A stretch of DNA of 64,000 nt from Lawsonibacter asaccharolyticus (GTDB taxonomy: Bacteria; Bacillota; Clostridia; Oscillospirales; Oscillospiraceae). The DNA lies in NCBI GenBank assembly GCA_003112755.1, contig BFBT01000001.1, forward strand, positions 868,001-932,000, in the 5' to 3' direction. A program made the translations under genes and the position numbers. This document shows, one piece after another, positions 18,013 through 24,933 of this stretch. The first letter of the stretch is position 1. Each line of letters begins with the position of its first letter. Under the pieces are notes generated by a model that was not told where the DNA came from, searched no databases, and saw nothing but the letters and a program-made list of their open reading frames with translations.

Positions 18013-19416
18013 ATGGTATTTTCCACCCCCCTGTTTCTGTTTGTCTATCTGTCACTGACCTTGCTGCTCTACTATGCGGTCCCGCTGAAGGGGCGGAATT
18101 TGGCCCTTCTGGCGGTAAGCCTGTTCTTTTATGCCTGGGGCGAGCGGATCTATGTGGTCATCATGGTAGCTTCCACCCTGATCGACTACACCCATGGGAT
18201 GCTGGTGGAGCGATGTAAGGCCCGGGGCAACGACCGAGGCGCCCGCTGGGCGGTGGCGTCGTCGGTGTTTTTCAACCTGGCGCTGCTGGGCTTTTTTAAA
18301 TACTGGGACTTTTTGGCCGCCTCCTTTCAGGCGGTGGGGCTGAACTTCATGCCGGTCCTGAACGTCCATCTGCCCATCGGCATCTCCTTTTACACCTTCC
18401 AGACCATGAGCTACACCATCGATGTCTACCGGGGGGACGCCCGGGCCCAGCGGTCGCTGGTCAACTTCGGCACCTTCGTTACCCTGTTCCCCCAGCTGAT
18501 CGCCGGCCCTATCATCAAATACAAGGATCTGGGAGATCAGATCGACAGCCGGACCTGCACCGTGGAGAAGTTTGCCTCCGGCGTCCAGATGTTCGTCATC
18601 GGCCTGGGAAAAAAGGTGCTCATCGCCAACAACGTGGGCATGCTGTGGGAGAGCTACAAGGCCATGGCGCCGGGGGACCTGACCGTGGCCGGGGCCTGGC
18701 TGGGCGTGCTGGCCTTTGCCATCCAGATCTACTTTGACTTCTCCGGCTATTCGGATATGGCGGTAGGCTTGGGACGGATGCTGGGCTTTGAGTTCATGCG
18801 CAACTTCAACTACCCCTATATCTCCAGGAGCATCACCGAATTCTGGCGGCGGTGGCACATCTCTCTGTCCACCTGGTTCCGGGAGTACCTGTATATTCCT
18901 CTGGGGGGCAACCGCTGCTCCAAGGGGCGGTGGGTCCTGAATCTGTTCCTGGTGTGGGCGGCCACCGGCATCTGGCACGGGGCCAGCTGGAACTTCGTGC
19001 TCTGGGGATTGTACTTTTGGGTACTGCTGCTGGTGGAGAAATTTGTCCTGCTCCGGTGGCTGAAGCGGGCCCCCGGTGCGGTAGGCCACCTCTACACCCT
19101 GTTTTTTGTGCTGGTAAGCTGGACCATCTTTGCCATCGAGGACTTCGGACAGCTGGGGGAGTACCTGAAGGTGATGTTCGGTCTGGGAGGCGTGCCCCTG
19201 ATCGATGGGGCTTTCAAGTACTACGCGGCCAACTATCTGCCGGTCCTCTGCATCTCTGCCCTGGCTGCCACCCCGCTGGGGGCGGCGGTCTACCGCAGGC
19301 TGAATGTCCGCACGGCCCATATCCTGGGGGCGGTACTGATCCTGGCAGGGCTGTTGTTGTGCACTGCCTATCTGGTGGACGGGACCTATAACCCCTTCCT
19401 GTACTTCCGGTTCTGA
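18013..19416 (+). CDS. MBOAT-family membrane O-acyltransferase (AlgI/DltB-like)
   Basis: The 467-aa polytopic protein starts with VFSTPLFLFVYLSLTLLLYY and has about 10-12 membrane segments. Family landmarks are FYTFQTMSYTIDVYRGD (about 135), TLFPQLIAGPIIKY (about 157), WRRWHISLSTWFREYLYIPLG (about 278) and the catalytic His in GIWHGASWNFVLWGLYFW (about 320). Such enzymes pass acyl groups across the membrane to exported polymers; the partner is usually a DHHW/AlgX-type protein, encoded directly downstream. The acceptor (exopolysaccharide, teichoic acid or peptidoglycan) is not shown by the sequence. Confidence 0.94.
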   Translation: MVFSTPLFLFVYLSLTLLLYYAVPLKGRNLALLAVSLFFYAWGERIYVVIMVASTLIDYTHGMLVERCKARGNDRGARWAVASSVFFNLALLGFFKYWDFLAASFQAVGLNFMPVLNVHLPIGISFYTFQTMSYTIDVYRGDARAQRSLVNFGTFVTLFPQLIAGPIIKYKDLGDQIDSRTCTVEKFASGVQMFVIGLGKKVLIANNVGMLWESYKAMAPGDLTVAGAWLGVLAFAIQIYFDFSGYSDMAVGLGRMLGFEFMRNFNYPYISRSITEFWRRWHISLSTWFREYLYIPLGGNRCSKGRWVLNLFLVWAATGIWHGASWNFVLWGLYFWVLLLVEKFVLLRWLKRAPGAVGHLYTLFFVLVSWTIFAIEDFGQLGEYLKVMFGLGGVPLIDGAFKYYAANYLPVLCISALAATPLGAAVYRRLNVRTAHILGAVLILAGLLLCTAYLVDGTYNPFLYFRF

Positions 19417-19428
19417 GGAGGAGATATC

Positions 19429-20556
19429 ATGACCAAAGCGTACAGCATTTTTCTCACCGTGCTCTTCACGGTGTTCATCGGGGGCGTCCTGGTGATCAGC
19501 GCCCTGCTGCCCAAGGAGGAGTTCTCTGAGATGGAGAACCGCTTCCTCCAGAAGCCGCCGGAGCTGAGCATAGAGACCGTGAAAAATGGGAAATTCATGG
19601 AGAATGCAGAGAAGTATGTCAGCGACCACATCGCAGGCCGGGACCTCTGGGTAGCCGCAAAGGCGTGGGGGGAGCGGCTCAGCGGCAAGCAGGAGAACAA
19701 CGGGGTCTATTTTGCGGCCCAGGACACCCTGATCAACCGAGTGGAGGAGCCTGACGGGGAGACCTGGGAGCAGCTGGACCAGAATCTGGAGTATCTGGAC
19801 CAGCTGGTGAGCAACGCCGGGGTGCCGGTTTACTTCGGCCTGATCCCCTCCGCCGCCCAGGTGTGGCACGACCGGCTCCCTGACGGGGCCCCCACTGCCG
19901 ACGAGGCGGCCATCATTGAGACCCTTTACAGCCGGACCGCGGCCCGCACGGTGGATCTGCTCTCCGTCCTCTCCGCCCACAGCGGGGAGGAGCTCTACTA
20001 CCGCACCGACCACCACTGGACCAGCCTGGGCGCCTATTACGGCTACACCGCCCTGATGGAGGCCATGGGGATGGAGCCGGTGGATCTGGCGGACTATGAG
20101 AGGACGACTGTGACCGACCAGTTCTATGGGACCATCTTCTCCGCCTCCGGGGTGCGCTGGGTGGCCCCGGACCGGATCGACACCTACATCCCGGCGGATG
20201 GGGTGAAGGTGACCACCTATTTTGACGGGACCCCATCCCAGGGAAGCCTCTATGTGGACAGCTATCTGGAAGTAAAGGACAAATACTCCTACTTTCTGGG
20301 GGGTGTCCAGCCCCTGTGCGTGGTGGAGACCGGCCTGACCGACGCCCCCCACCTGCTGCTGATCCGGGACTCCTACTCCGACAGTCTGACCCCCTTCCTG
20401 ACTCAGAGCTTCTCCCAGATCCACCTGTTTGACCCCAGGTATAACCTGAGCAGCATCCAGGGCTATATCCAGGACAACGGCATCGATGCGGTGGCGGTGC
20501 TGTACAGCATCCCCAACTATATCGCCGATGAGTATCAATTCGTGCTGTCCCGCTGA
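19429..20556 (+). CDS. DHHW-family (AlgJ/AlgX-like) extracytoplasmic acetyltransferase partner
   Basis: The 375-aa protein has one N-terminal membrane anchor (SIFLTVLFTVFIGGVLVISAL), the family entry motif EEFSEMENRFLQKPPELS and NAEKYVSDHIAGRDLW, then the signature YYRTDHHWTSLGAYYGY near residue 190 and a late LLIRDSYSDSLTPFL that supplies the SGNH-like Ser/Asp. It most likely accepts the acyl group carried over by the MBOAT protein encoded 12 bases upstream and places it on a cell-surface polymer. It closes the DUF4358-MBOAT-DHHW cassette. Confidence 0.9.
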   Translation: MTKAYSIFLTVLFTVFIGGVLVISALLPKEEFSEMENRFLQKPPELSIETVKNGKFMENAEKYVSDHIAGRDLWVAAKAWGERLSGKQENNGVYFAAQDTLINRVEEPDGETWEQLDQNLEYLDQLVSNAGVPVYFGLIPSAAQVWHDRLPDGAPTADEAAIIETLYSRTAARTVDLLSVLSAHSGEELYYRTDHHWTSLGAYYGYTALMEAMGMEPVDLADYERTTVTDQFYGTIFSASGVRWVAPDRIDTYIPADGVKVTTYFDGTPSQGSLYVDSYLEVKDKYSYFLGGVQPLCVVETGLTDAPHLLLIRDSYSDSLTPFLTQSFSQIHLFDPRYNLSSIQGYIQDNGIDAVAVLYSIPNYIADEYQFVLSR

Positions 20557-20582
20557 TGCCCGGAAGAAAAGGGCACATGAAA

Positions 20583-20625
20583 ATTTGGAAAAACGATTGT
20601 AATTTTCCAAAGAATCGTGTACACT
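20583..20625 (+). promoter_or_regulatory. Dyad ATTTGGAAAA-N10-TTTTCCAAA with promoter of the small gene at 20663
   Basis: The inverted repeat (20583-20592 and 20603-20611) overlaps the -35 TTGTAA (20597-20602); TACACT (-10, 20620-20625) follows after 17 bases. The half-site and the 10-base spacer match the nitroreductase dyad at 16219, with the half-sites in opposite order. Confidence 0.55.
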
Positions 20626-20662
20626 AGAGACACGAATCACCGGAAAAGGAGGCATCCCGTTT

Positions 20663-20839
20663 ATGAAGGTCGCCCGTTTCGTACTGAAGATCGTGGCCCT
20701 GTCGCTTACCACCGCCGCCGTGGTATGCGCGGTCATCGCCTACTGGGATAAGGTGGCGGAGTTCTGCGGCTGCGCCGGAGAGAAGCTGAGAAAGAAAACC
20801 GGCTGTCCCTCCGAGTATGACGACTACGTAGAGGAGTAA
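20663..20839 (+). CDS. Small single-pass membrane protein, 58 aa
   Basis: The frame runs ATG 20663 to TAA 20837-20839, with AAAAGGAGG 10 bases upstream and its own promoter and terminator, so it is an independent small gene. The product has a basic start, one membrane helix (ALSLTTAAVVCAVIAYW, about 12-28), then a Cys-containing segment (EFCGCAGEKLRKKTGC) and an acidic tail (SEYDDYVEE). It resembles a small uncharacterised family I associate with Oscillospiraceae; no function is known. It follows the DHHW gene but is separated by its own promoter dyad. Confidence 0.75.
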   Translation: MKVARFVLKIVALSLTTAAVVCAVIAYWDKVAEFCGCAGEKLRKKTGCPSEYDDYVEE

Positions 20840-20840
20840 A

Positions 20841-20881
20841 GAAGATCGGCTGAACTTTTCAAGTTCAGCCGATCTTCTTTT
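20841..20881 (+). terminator. Terminator of the 58-aa membrane protein gene
   Basis: A perfect 17-bp stem (GAAGATCGGCTGAACTT / AAGTTCAGCCGATCTTC) with a TTC loop is followed by TTTTG, two bases after the stop codon. Confidence 0.9.
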
Positions 20882-21240
20882 GCGCTTGGGAGGGGGCGCA
20901 TGGCGTGCACACCCCACGGCGGCATTGCGCCTGCCCTGGCAGAACAGGGGGCGGTAGGAAGCTGGCGGGCTCGCAATGCGCGCCCCTACGAAGTGACTGA
21001 AGGTGCCATATAAGGGCGGCTCCCAGAGCTGCCCTCAAGCCCCTCCCCCCTCCTGGGGGAAGGTGGCACGGCGTGAGCGGTGACGGATGGGGGGCCTTTC
21101 CCCGCGCCGGACCGAAACCGGCGTGAAGGACCAAGTCTGTCCCTGCGCGAGCATCAAGAGAGGACAGTCCTGTAAGACCATGTCCCCATGACGTCCTGCA
21201 AAAAACAAAATACTCTCTTCCTCCGCCGCGATAAAAGTCC
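20882..21240. repeat. Gene-free gap with repeat-like GC-rich sequence
   Basis: About 360 bases without a credible gene. The stretch 20920-21000 carries interrupted inverted repeats (GCATTGCG / CGCAATGCGCG, CGCCCCTA) and 21035-21090 a CCCCTCCCCCCTCCTGGGGGAAGGTGGC block with short dyads. The style is that of dispersed intergenic repeats in Oscillospiraceae genomes. No promoter or RNA fold of a known class was recognised. Confidence 0.4.
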
Positions 21241-21302
21241 GGTTTATAGGACTTCTTTTCCGCTATACTGAGAGCACAGAAAACGGAAAGGAGCAAGACA
21301 GT

Positions 21303-21422
21303 ATGGATTATAACATCGTATGGGTAAGGGGCCACGTGGAGGTCTACGACTGGGCCGGCCGGTTTTGCTTCTCGGCCGACAATGAACGGGAAGCGCTGGA
21401 GGAGCTGGAGCTGACGGCGTAA
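21303..21422 (+). CDS. Small conserved-type protein, 39 aa
   Basis: ATG 21303 to TAA 21420-21422 encodes 39 residues beginning MDYNIVWVRGHVEVYDWAGR and continuing FCFSADNEREALEELE. AAAGGAG lies 9 bases upstream, a TATACT -10 lies at 21264-21269, and a terminator follows, so it is a complete transcription unit. The hydrophilic, acidic product has no signal peptide or membrane helix. It resembles a short uncharacterised family that I associate with this bacterial group; the function is unknown. Confidence 0.7.
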   Translation: MDYNIVWVRGHVEVYDWAGRFCFSADNEREALEELELTA

Positions 21423-21432
21423 AAATCACAGT

Positions 21433-21478
21433 AAAAGAGGCTGTCCATACCCCGGCGGGATGGACAGCCTCTTTTATT
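21433..21478. terminator. Bidirectional terminator
   Basis: AAAAGAGGCTGTCCAT (21433-21448) pairs with ATGGACAGCCTCTTTT (21460-21475), giving T-tracts on both strands between two convergent genes. Confidence 0.85.
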
Positions 21479-21504
21479 GCATGGGTGCAGGGCCGGACAA
21501 CACC

Positions 21505-22125
21505 TCAGGAGTCGATGAAGCTGCGGATACGCAGCTTCACCCCCAGCTCAGCGGCGATCTGCCTGCAGGTCTCGATCTCCTCCGAGCTCTTGTCCTTGTC
21601 CACAATGGTAAGCACCACATGGGGGACATACCGGGTGGCCTCCCGGGCAAAGTCCAGCATAGCCTGATAGGCCGCCTCTCCCTGAGCAGGATGGCACAGA
21701 GCCGTATATTCTGCAGCAGTGACCGCATTGAGGGAGATGGAGAGAGTGTCGATGCGGCCCTTCATCTCGGGCACCACGTCCCGCCCGAGGATCAGGTTTG
21801 CGTGGCCGTTGGTATTGATGCGCACAGGTGGCAGCCTTCGGCCGAAACGCTCCTTCAGCTGGTCTACCAGCCAGAGGATATCGTCCAGGCGGTAGGTGGG
21901 CTCCCCATAGCCGCAGAAGACGATCTCCCGGTAGGAGCAGACGTCCCGGCTGAGGAAGCTGTCCAGCGCCTCCTCCCGGGTGGGCTCCCGTTCCAGCCAG
22001 AGGGAGTCCTCCGTATAAATGGAGCCTTCCTTCCGGCCGTGACGCAGGCAGAATTCGCAGTTGCAGTTGCACTTGTTGGTGAGATTCACATAGAGGGCGT
22101 CTTCATACTCGTAGGTTATGGTCAT
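21505..22125 (-). CDS. TatD-associated radical SAM protein
   Basis: The 206-aa protein carries the radical SAM CX3CX2C cluster in NLTNKCNCNCEFCLRHG (about residues 14-30), followed by IVFCGYGEPTYRLDDI, the SAM-binding GEP motif, and VRINTNGHANL. It is the short radical SAM family typically encoded beside TatD, whose gene lies 69 bases upstream here. The reaction is not known; the context suggests nucleic-acid or peptide quality control. No extra Fe-S domain is seen at the C-terminus. Confidence 0.9.
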   Translation of the reverse strand: MTITYEYEDALYVNLTNKCNCNCEFCLRHGRKEGSIYTEDSLWLEREPTREEALDSFLSRDVCSYREIVFCGYGEPTYRLDDILWLVDQLKERFGRRLPPVRINTNGHANLILGRDVVPEMKGRIDTLSISLNAVTAAEYTALCHPAQGEAAYQAMLDFAREATRYVPHVVLTIVDKDKSSEEIETCRQIAAELGVKLRIRSFIDS

Positions 22126-22194
22126 GAGAAAACATCCTTTTTTTAAAATAGCCCAGGGGCCGCCGTTCTGGCGGCCCCTGCTTGATGCGTCACC

Positions 22195-22959
22195 TTAGGA
22201 AATGCCAAAAAACCGCCGGCCATTTTCCAGCGTCACCGCAGCGACCTCCTCCGGGGGGACCCCCTTCACCTGGGCGATGGCCTCTGCCACCAGATGGACA
22301 TAGCCGGAGTCGTTCCGCTTGCCCCGGAAGGGCTCGGGGGTCAGATAGGGGGAGTCAGTCTCGATCATGATCCGGTCCATAGGGAGCCAGTCGATGACCT
22401 CCAGGGCCTTTCGGGCGTTCTTGTAGGTGATGACTCCCGTAAAGGAGAGCATCCACCCAAGCTTGACCAGCACCTTGGCATCCTCCAGGCTGCCGGAATA
22501 GCAGTGGTACACCCCGGTGACCTGGGGATGCTCCCGCACGATGGAGAGGCAGTCCTGGTGGGCCTCCCGGTCGTGGACGATAACGGGCAGGCGGAGGGAC
22601 TGTGCCAGCTCCAGTTGGCGGTGGAACACGTTCTGCTGGAGAGCCCGGGGCGGGTTGTCCTTCCAGTAGTAATCCAGGCCGATCTCTCCGATGGCCCGCA
22701 CCTTGGGGCGGGAGGCCAGCTGCCGCAGCTCCAGTAGGGTCCCCTCCCCCCATTCTCCGCAGTCGGAGGGGTGGACCCCCACCGCGGCGTAGACATGGGG
22801 AAATTCCTCTGCCAGGGCCACCGCGGTGCGGGAGCTTTCCAGGTCGCAGCCCGGGTTGACGATCAGCTCCACCCCCTTCTGGGGCATAGAGGCTAGAAGT
22901 TCCTTCCGGTCGGCGTTGAAGGCCCCGGAGTCGTAGTGGGCATGGGTATCAAAATACAT
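22195..22959 (-). CDS. TatD-family metal-dependent hydrolase (putative DNase)
   Basis: The 254-aa TIM-barrel hydrolase opens with YFDTHAHYDSGAF (metal HxH), then VGVHPSDCGEW, IGEIGLDYYWKDNPPRALQQNVFHRQLELAQ, VIVHDREAHQDCL, GVYHCYSGSLEDA and ETDSPYLTPEPFRGKRN, the complete TatD set. Length is normal. TatD enzymes cleave DNA exonucleolytically and act in DNA repair and degradation. It is upstream of the radical SAM gene on the same strand, an association seen widely. Confidence 0.95.
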   Translation of the reverse strand: MYFDTHAHYDSGAFNADRKELLASMPQKGVELIVNPGCDLESSRTAVALAEEFPHVYAAVGVHPSDCGEWGEGTLLELRQLASRPKVRAIGEIGLDYYWKDNPPRALQQNVFHRQLELAQSLRLPVIVHDREAHQDCLSIVREHPQVTGVYHCYSGSLEDAKVLVKLGWMLSFTGVITYKNARKALEVIDWLPMDRIMIETDSPYLTPEPFRGKRNDSGYVHLVAEAIAQVKGVPPEEVAAVTLENGRRFFGIS

Positions 22960-22970
22960 GAAATGATTCC

Positions 22971-23495
22971 TTATTCAGCGGTAAAGTACACCACATACAG
23001 ATCACCGACGGACTCATCCTCATAGTACTCCTCAAAGCCGAGAGCAAAGTCCTTCTGATCAGAGGGGACCTCAAAGACCAGAGAGCCTTCCGCACTGCCG
23101 GCAATGGGAATCTCATACTCATCAGCCAGTTGGGACTCACAATACTGGTTCAGAGGATAGGCAAAGTCCTCATCTCCGTCACCCCAGGCGATCATAAAAT
23201 CATATTGTCCCATTGGCATGGAATAAGTCTCGGTGTTCTTGATAGTCAAATCGGCCACCACCAGCTTATAGCCGTCCTGGGCAGTGTAACCCTCATGATC
23301 GGCGGAGGCCACGGCGCTGTTGACTGTAAAATCAAAGAAAGCGGTGGAAATGGTATCGCCTACATGGTAGGTGCCGTCGCTGCTGCTGGCACTGCCGCCG
23401 GAGGAGCTTCCCCCCTCCATGCCGGGGATGGAGCCGCAGGCGGAGAGCAGGAGCAGAATGCTTGCCATAAGGGAAAAAACGATTCTCTTTCTCAT
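22971..23495 (-). CDS. Lipoprotein with DUF4352-like domain
   Basis: The 174-aa protein has a signal peptide with lipobox LLLSAC (Cys20), a Ser/Gly-rich linker and a C-terminal beta-sandwich of the DUF4352 type: VGDTISTAFFDFTVNSAV, KLVVADLTIKNTETYSMPM, and a closing EGSLVFEVPSDQKDFALGF. Such domains are found in exported proteins of Gram-positive bacteria; the ligand is unknown. It ends 11 bases upstream of tatD, so it may be in the same transcript. Confidence 0.8.
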   Translation of the reverse strand: MRKRIVFSLMASILLLLSACGSIPGMEGGSSSGGSASSSDGTYHVGDTISTAFFDFTVNSAVASADHEGYTAQDGYKLVVADLTIKNTETYSMPMGQYDFMIAWGDGDEDFAYPLNQYCESQLADEYEIPIAGSAEGSLVFEVPSDQKDFALGFEEYYEDESVGDLYVVYFTAE

Positions 23496-23601
23496 AATTA
23501 CAACACCTCAATTTAATACGTCGTTGCGGGGGAGGATACTGCGCTCATTATACCAGAGGAAGAGAGGGAACGCAAGCATGAACGGGAGAAAGAGAAGATG
23601 C

Positions 23602-24030
23602 TCAAAGTGCTTCCGATAAGTTTAATTTGGAATATTCCTCATCGCTGACCGGCTCACACCATTCATTGCGGGTGCCTTCCCCTGGGACCTCCACTGCCAG
23701 ATGGATGAACCAGCTGTCCGCTTCCGCCCCATGCCAGTGTTTGACGCCTGCTGGGATATGGACCACGTCCCCGGCACGCAGCGCGCGGGCGGGCTGCCCT
23801 TCCTCTTGGTACCACCCCCGGCCGCCAGTGCACAGCAGGATCTGTCCCCCTCCTTTGGAGGCATGGTGGATGTGCCAGTTGTTACGGCAGCCGGGCGCAA
23901 AGGTTACGTTGCCGATGGCTACTCCCTGGGTGGAGAGCATATTCAGATAGCTCTGTCCCACAAAATACTGGGCAAAGGCAGTATTCTCACCGCCGCGGTC
24001 AAAAATTGTGTGAATGATCTCATGTTTCAT
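23602..24030 (-). CDS. Cupin-domain protein
   Basis: The 142-aa protein is a single cupin: NNWHIHHASKGGGQILLCTGGRGW is motif 1 with metal-binding His-x-His and a further residue, and GDVVHIPAGVKHWHGAEAD is motif 2 with the last His. An N-terminal helical part precedes it. It resembles small cupins found beside MerR regulators and carboxymuconolactone-decarboxylase-like proteins; the substrate is unknown. ATG 24030 is chosen because GGAGG lies 8 bases upstream. It follows the MerR gene by 35 bases and is its probable target. Confidence 0.87.
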   Translation of the reverse strand: MKHEIIHTIFDRGGENTAFAQYFVGQSYLNMLSTQGVAIGNVTFAPGCRNNWHIHHASKGGGQILLCTGGRGWYQEEGQPARALRAGDVVHIPAGVKHWHGAEADSWFIHLAVEVPGEGTRNEWCEPVSDEEYSKLNLSEAL

Positions 24031-24065
24031 GGGGATGTCCTCCTGCATTTTATCCAGTTCCAGGT

Positions 24066-24470
24066 TTAGTCTGGCCGGGACTGCTGCGACTGGAGATGAC
24101 GGAGCAGATGCTCCTTGGTCATCAGCCCCTGATCGTACCGTTCGATTTTGTCATTCAGCCGGTCCAGAGAGCGCTGCATCTCCGCCATCCGCTCCACAAG
24201 CTGATCGCGCTGTTCTACCAGCAGAGCCTTGCGGGCACCAATGGTCTCATCCCCCTGCTGGAACAGGGCGACATATTCGATCAGAGCCTCGATCTGTACC
24301 CCGGCGGAACGCATGCACTTCATCAGCTCGACCCACTGGCAGGACTCTGTATCGTAGTCTCGTATCCCGCTTTTATTGCGGGGAACAGGGGGAACTAGGC
24401 CGATTCGTTCATAATAGCGCAGTGTATCTGCGGACAGCTCATATTTTTTGCTGACCTCCGCAATAGTCAT
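24066..24470 (-). CDS. MerR-family transcriptional regulator
   Basis: The 134-aa activator has the N-terminal winged HTH IAEVSKKYELSADTLRYYER with IGLVPPVPRNKSGIRDYD (about 1-45) and a long dimerisation coil (RKALLVEQRDQLVERM, then DRLNDKIERYDQGL). No cysteine pair typical of metal sensors is present, apart from Cys in ESCQW and KCMRS, so the signal is unclear. ATG 24470 is preferred because GGAGG lies 8 bases upstream. It is first in a MerR-cupin operon and probably acts at its own promoter. Confidence 0.92.
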   Translation of the reverse strand: MTIAEVSKKYELSADTLRYYERIGLVPPVPRNKSGIRDYDTESCQWVELMKCMRSAGVQIEALIEYVALFQQGDETIGARKALLVEQRDQLVERMAEMQRSLDRLNDKIERYDQGLMTKEHLLRHLQSQQSRPD

Positions 24471-24525
24471 AGAAACCGCCTCCTGTTGCAATTAGACAGC
24501 GGCTCACGCAGGACCGCCTGATAAC

Positions 24526-24556
24526 AGATTAGCACCTGGAGTCCACTCCATGTCAA
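24526..24556 (-). promoter_or_regulatory. MerR-type promoter with 19-bp spacer and perfect dyad
   Basis: On the minus strand TTGACA (24551-24556) and TAATCT (24526-24531) are 19 bases apart, the overlong spacer of MerR-activated promoters. The spacer contains a perfect palindrome TGGAGT-CC-ACTCCA (24537-24550 on the plus strand). The arrangement fits DNA-untwisting activation by the MerR protein encoded just downstream. Confidence 0.88.
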
Positions 24557-24663
24557 GTATCCCCTGAAAATTTTTTGATCCATGGCTGCTGAGAACTGCC
24601 GGCAAAGCAGGGGGTTTATCCCGGAGGGAAGTGCCGCAGCGGTGAAATGTAAAAAAGCCAAAT

Positions 24664-24759
24664 GTCTACCAAAAGTCTACCAAAAAAGGGCGGCGGGGGC
24701 CTGGAGTTTCAGGGCCTCGCCGCTCCTTCTGTTTTCATGTGTCTACCAAATGTCTACCA
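24664..24759. repeat. Four GTCTACCA repeats phased by 11 bp, around a hairpin
   Basis: GTCTACCA occurs at 24664, 24675, 24741 and 24752. The pairs are 11 bases apart and the two pairs are 66 bases (six times 11) apart, so all face the same side of the helix. Between them lies a hairpin (GCGGCGGGGGCCTG / CAGGGCCTCGCCGC, one bulge). The block is in the leader gap of the S-layer-like gene; no gene was seen in 24557-24933. Confidence 0.6.
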
Positions 24760-24933
24760 GGGAAACTTTTTAGGCGTGATCTCAGGGATTTTTCCCTTGA
24801 TCTCTCCCTTTTTATAACCAATTCCTCCTGTGTCAGAAGTGTTGTACAGGCATAGTGGGCCGAAATGTTCTAGAAAAGGCCCGGTTTGTCAGAAAACAGC
24901 GACTTTTGTCAATATAAAAAGGAGGAATATCCA

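Noticed and set aside
18052..20736. 894-codon minus-strand frame across the MBOAT and DHHW genes
   Set aside because: It spans two genes with clear motifs on the plus strand and has no coherent protein features.
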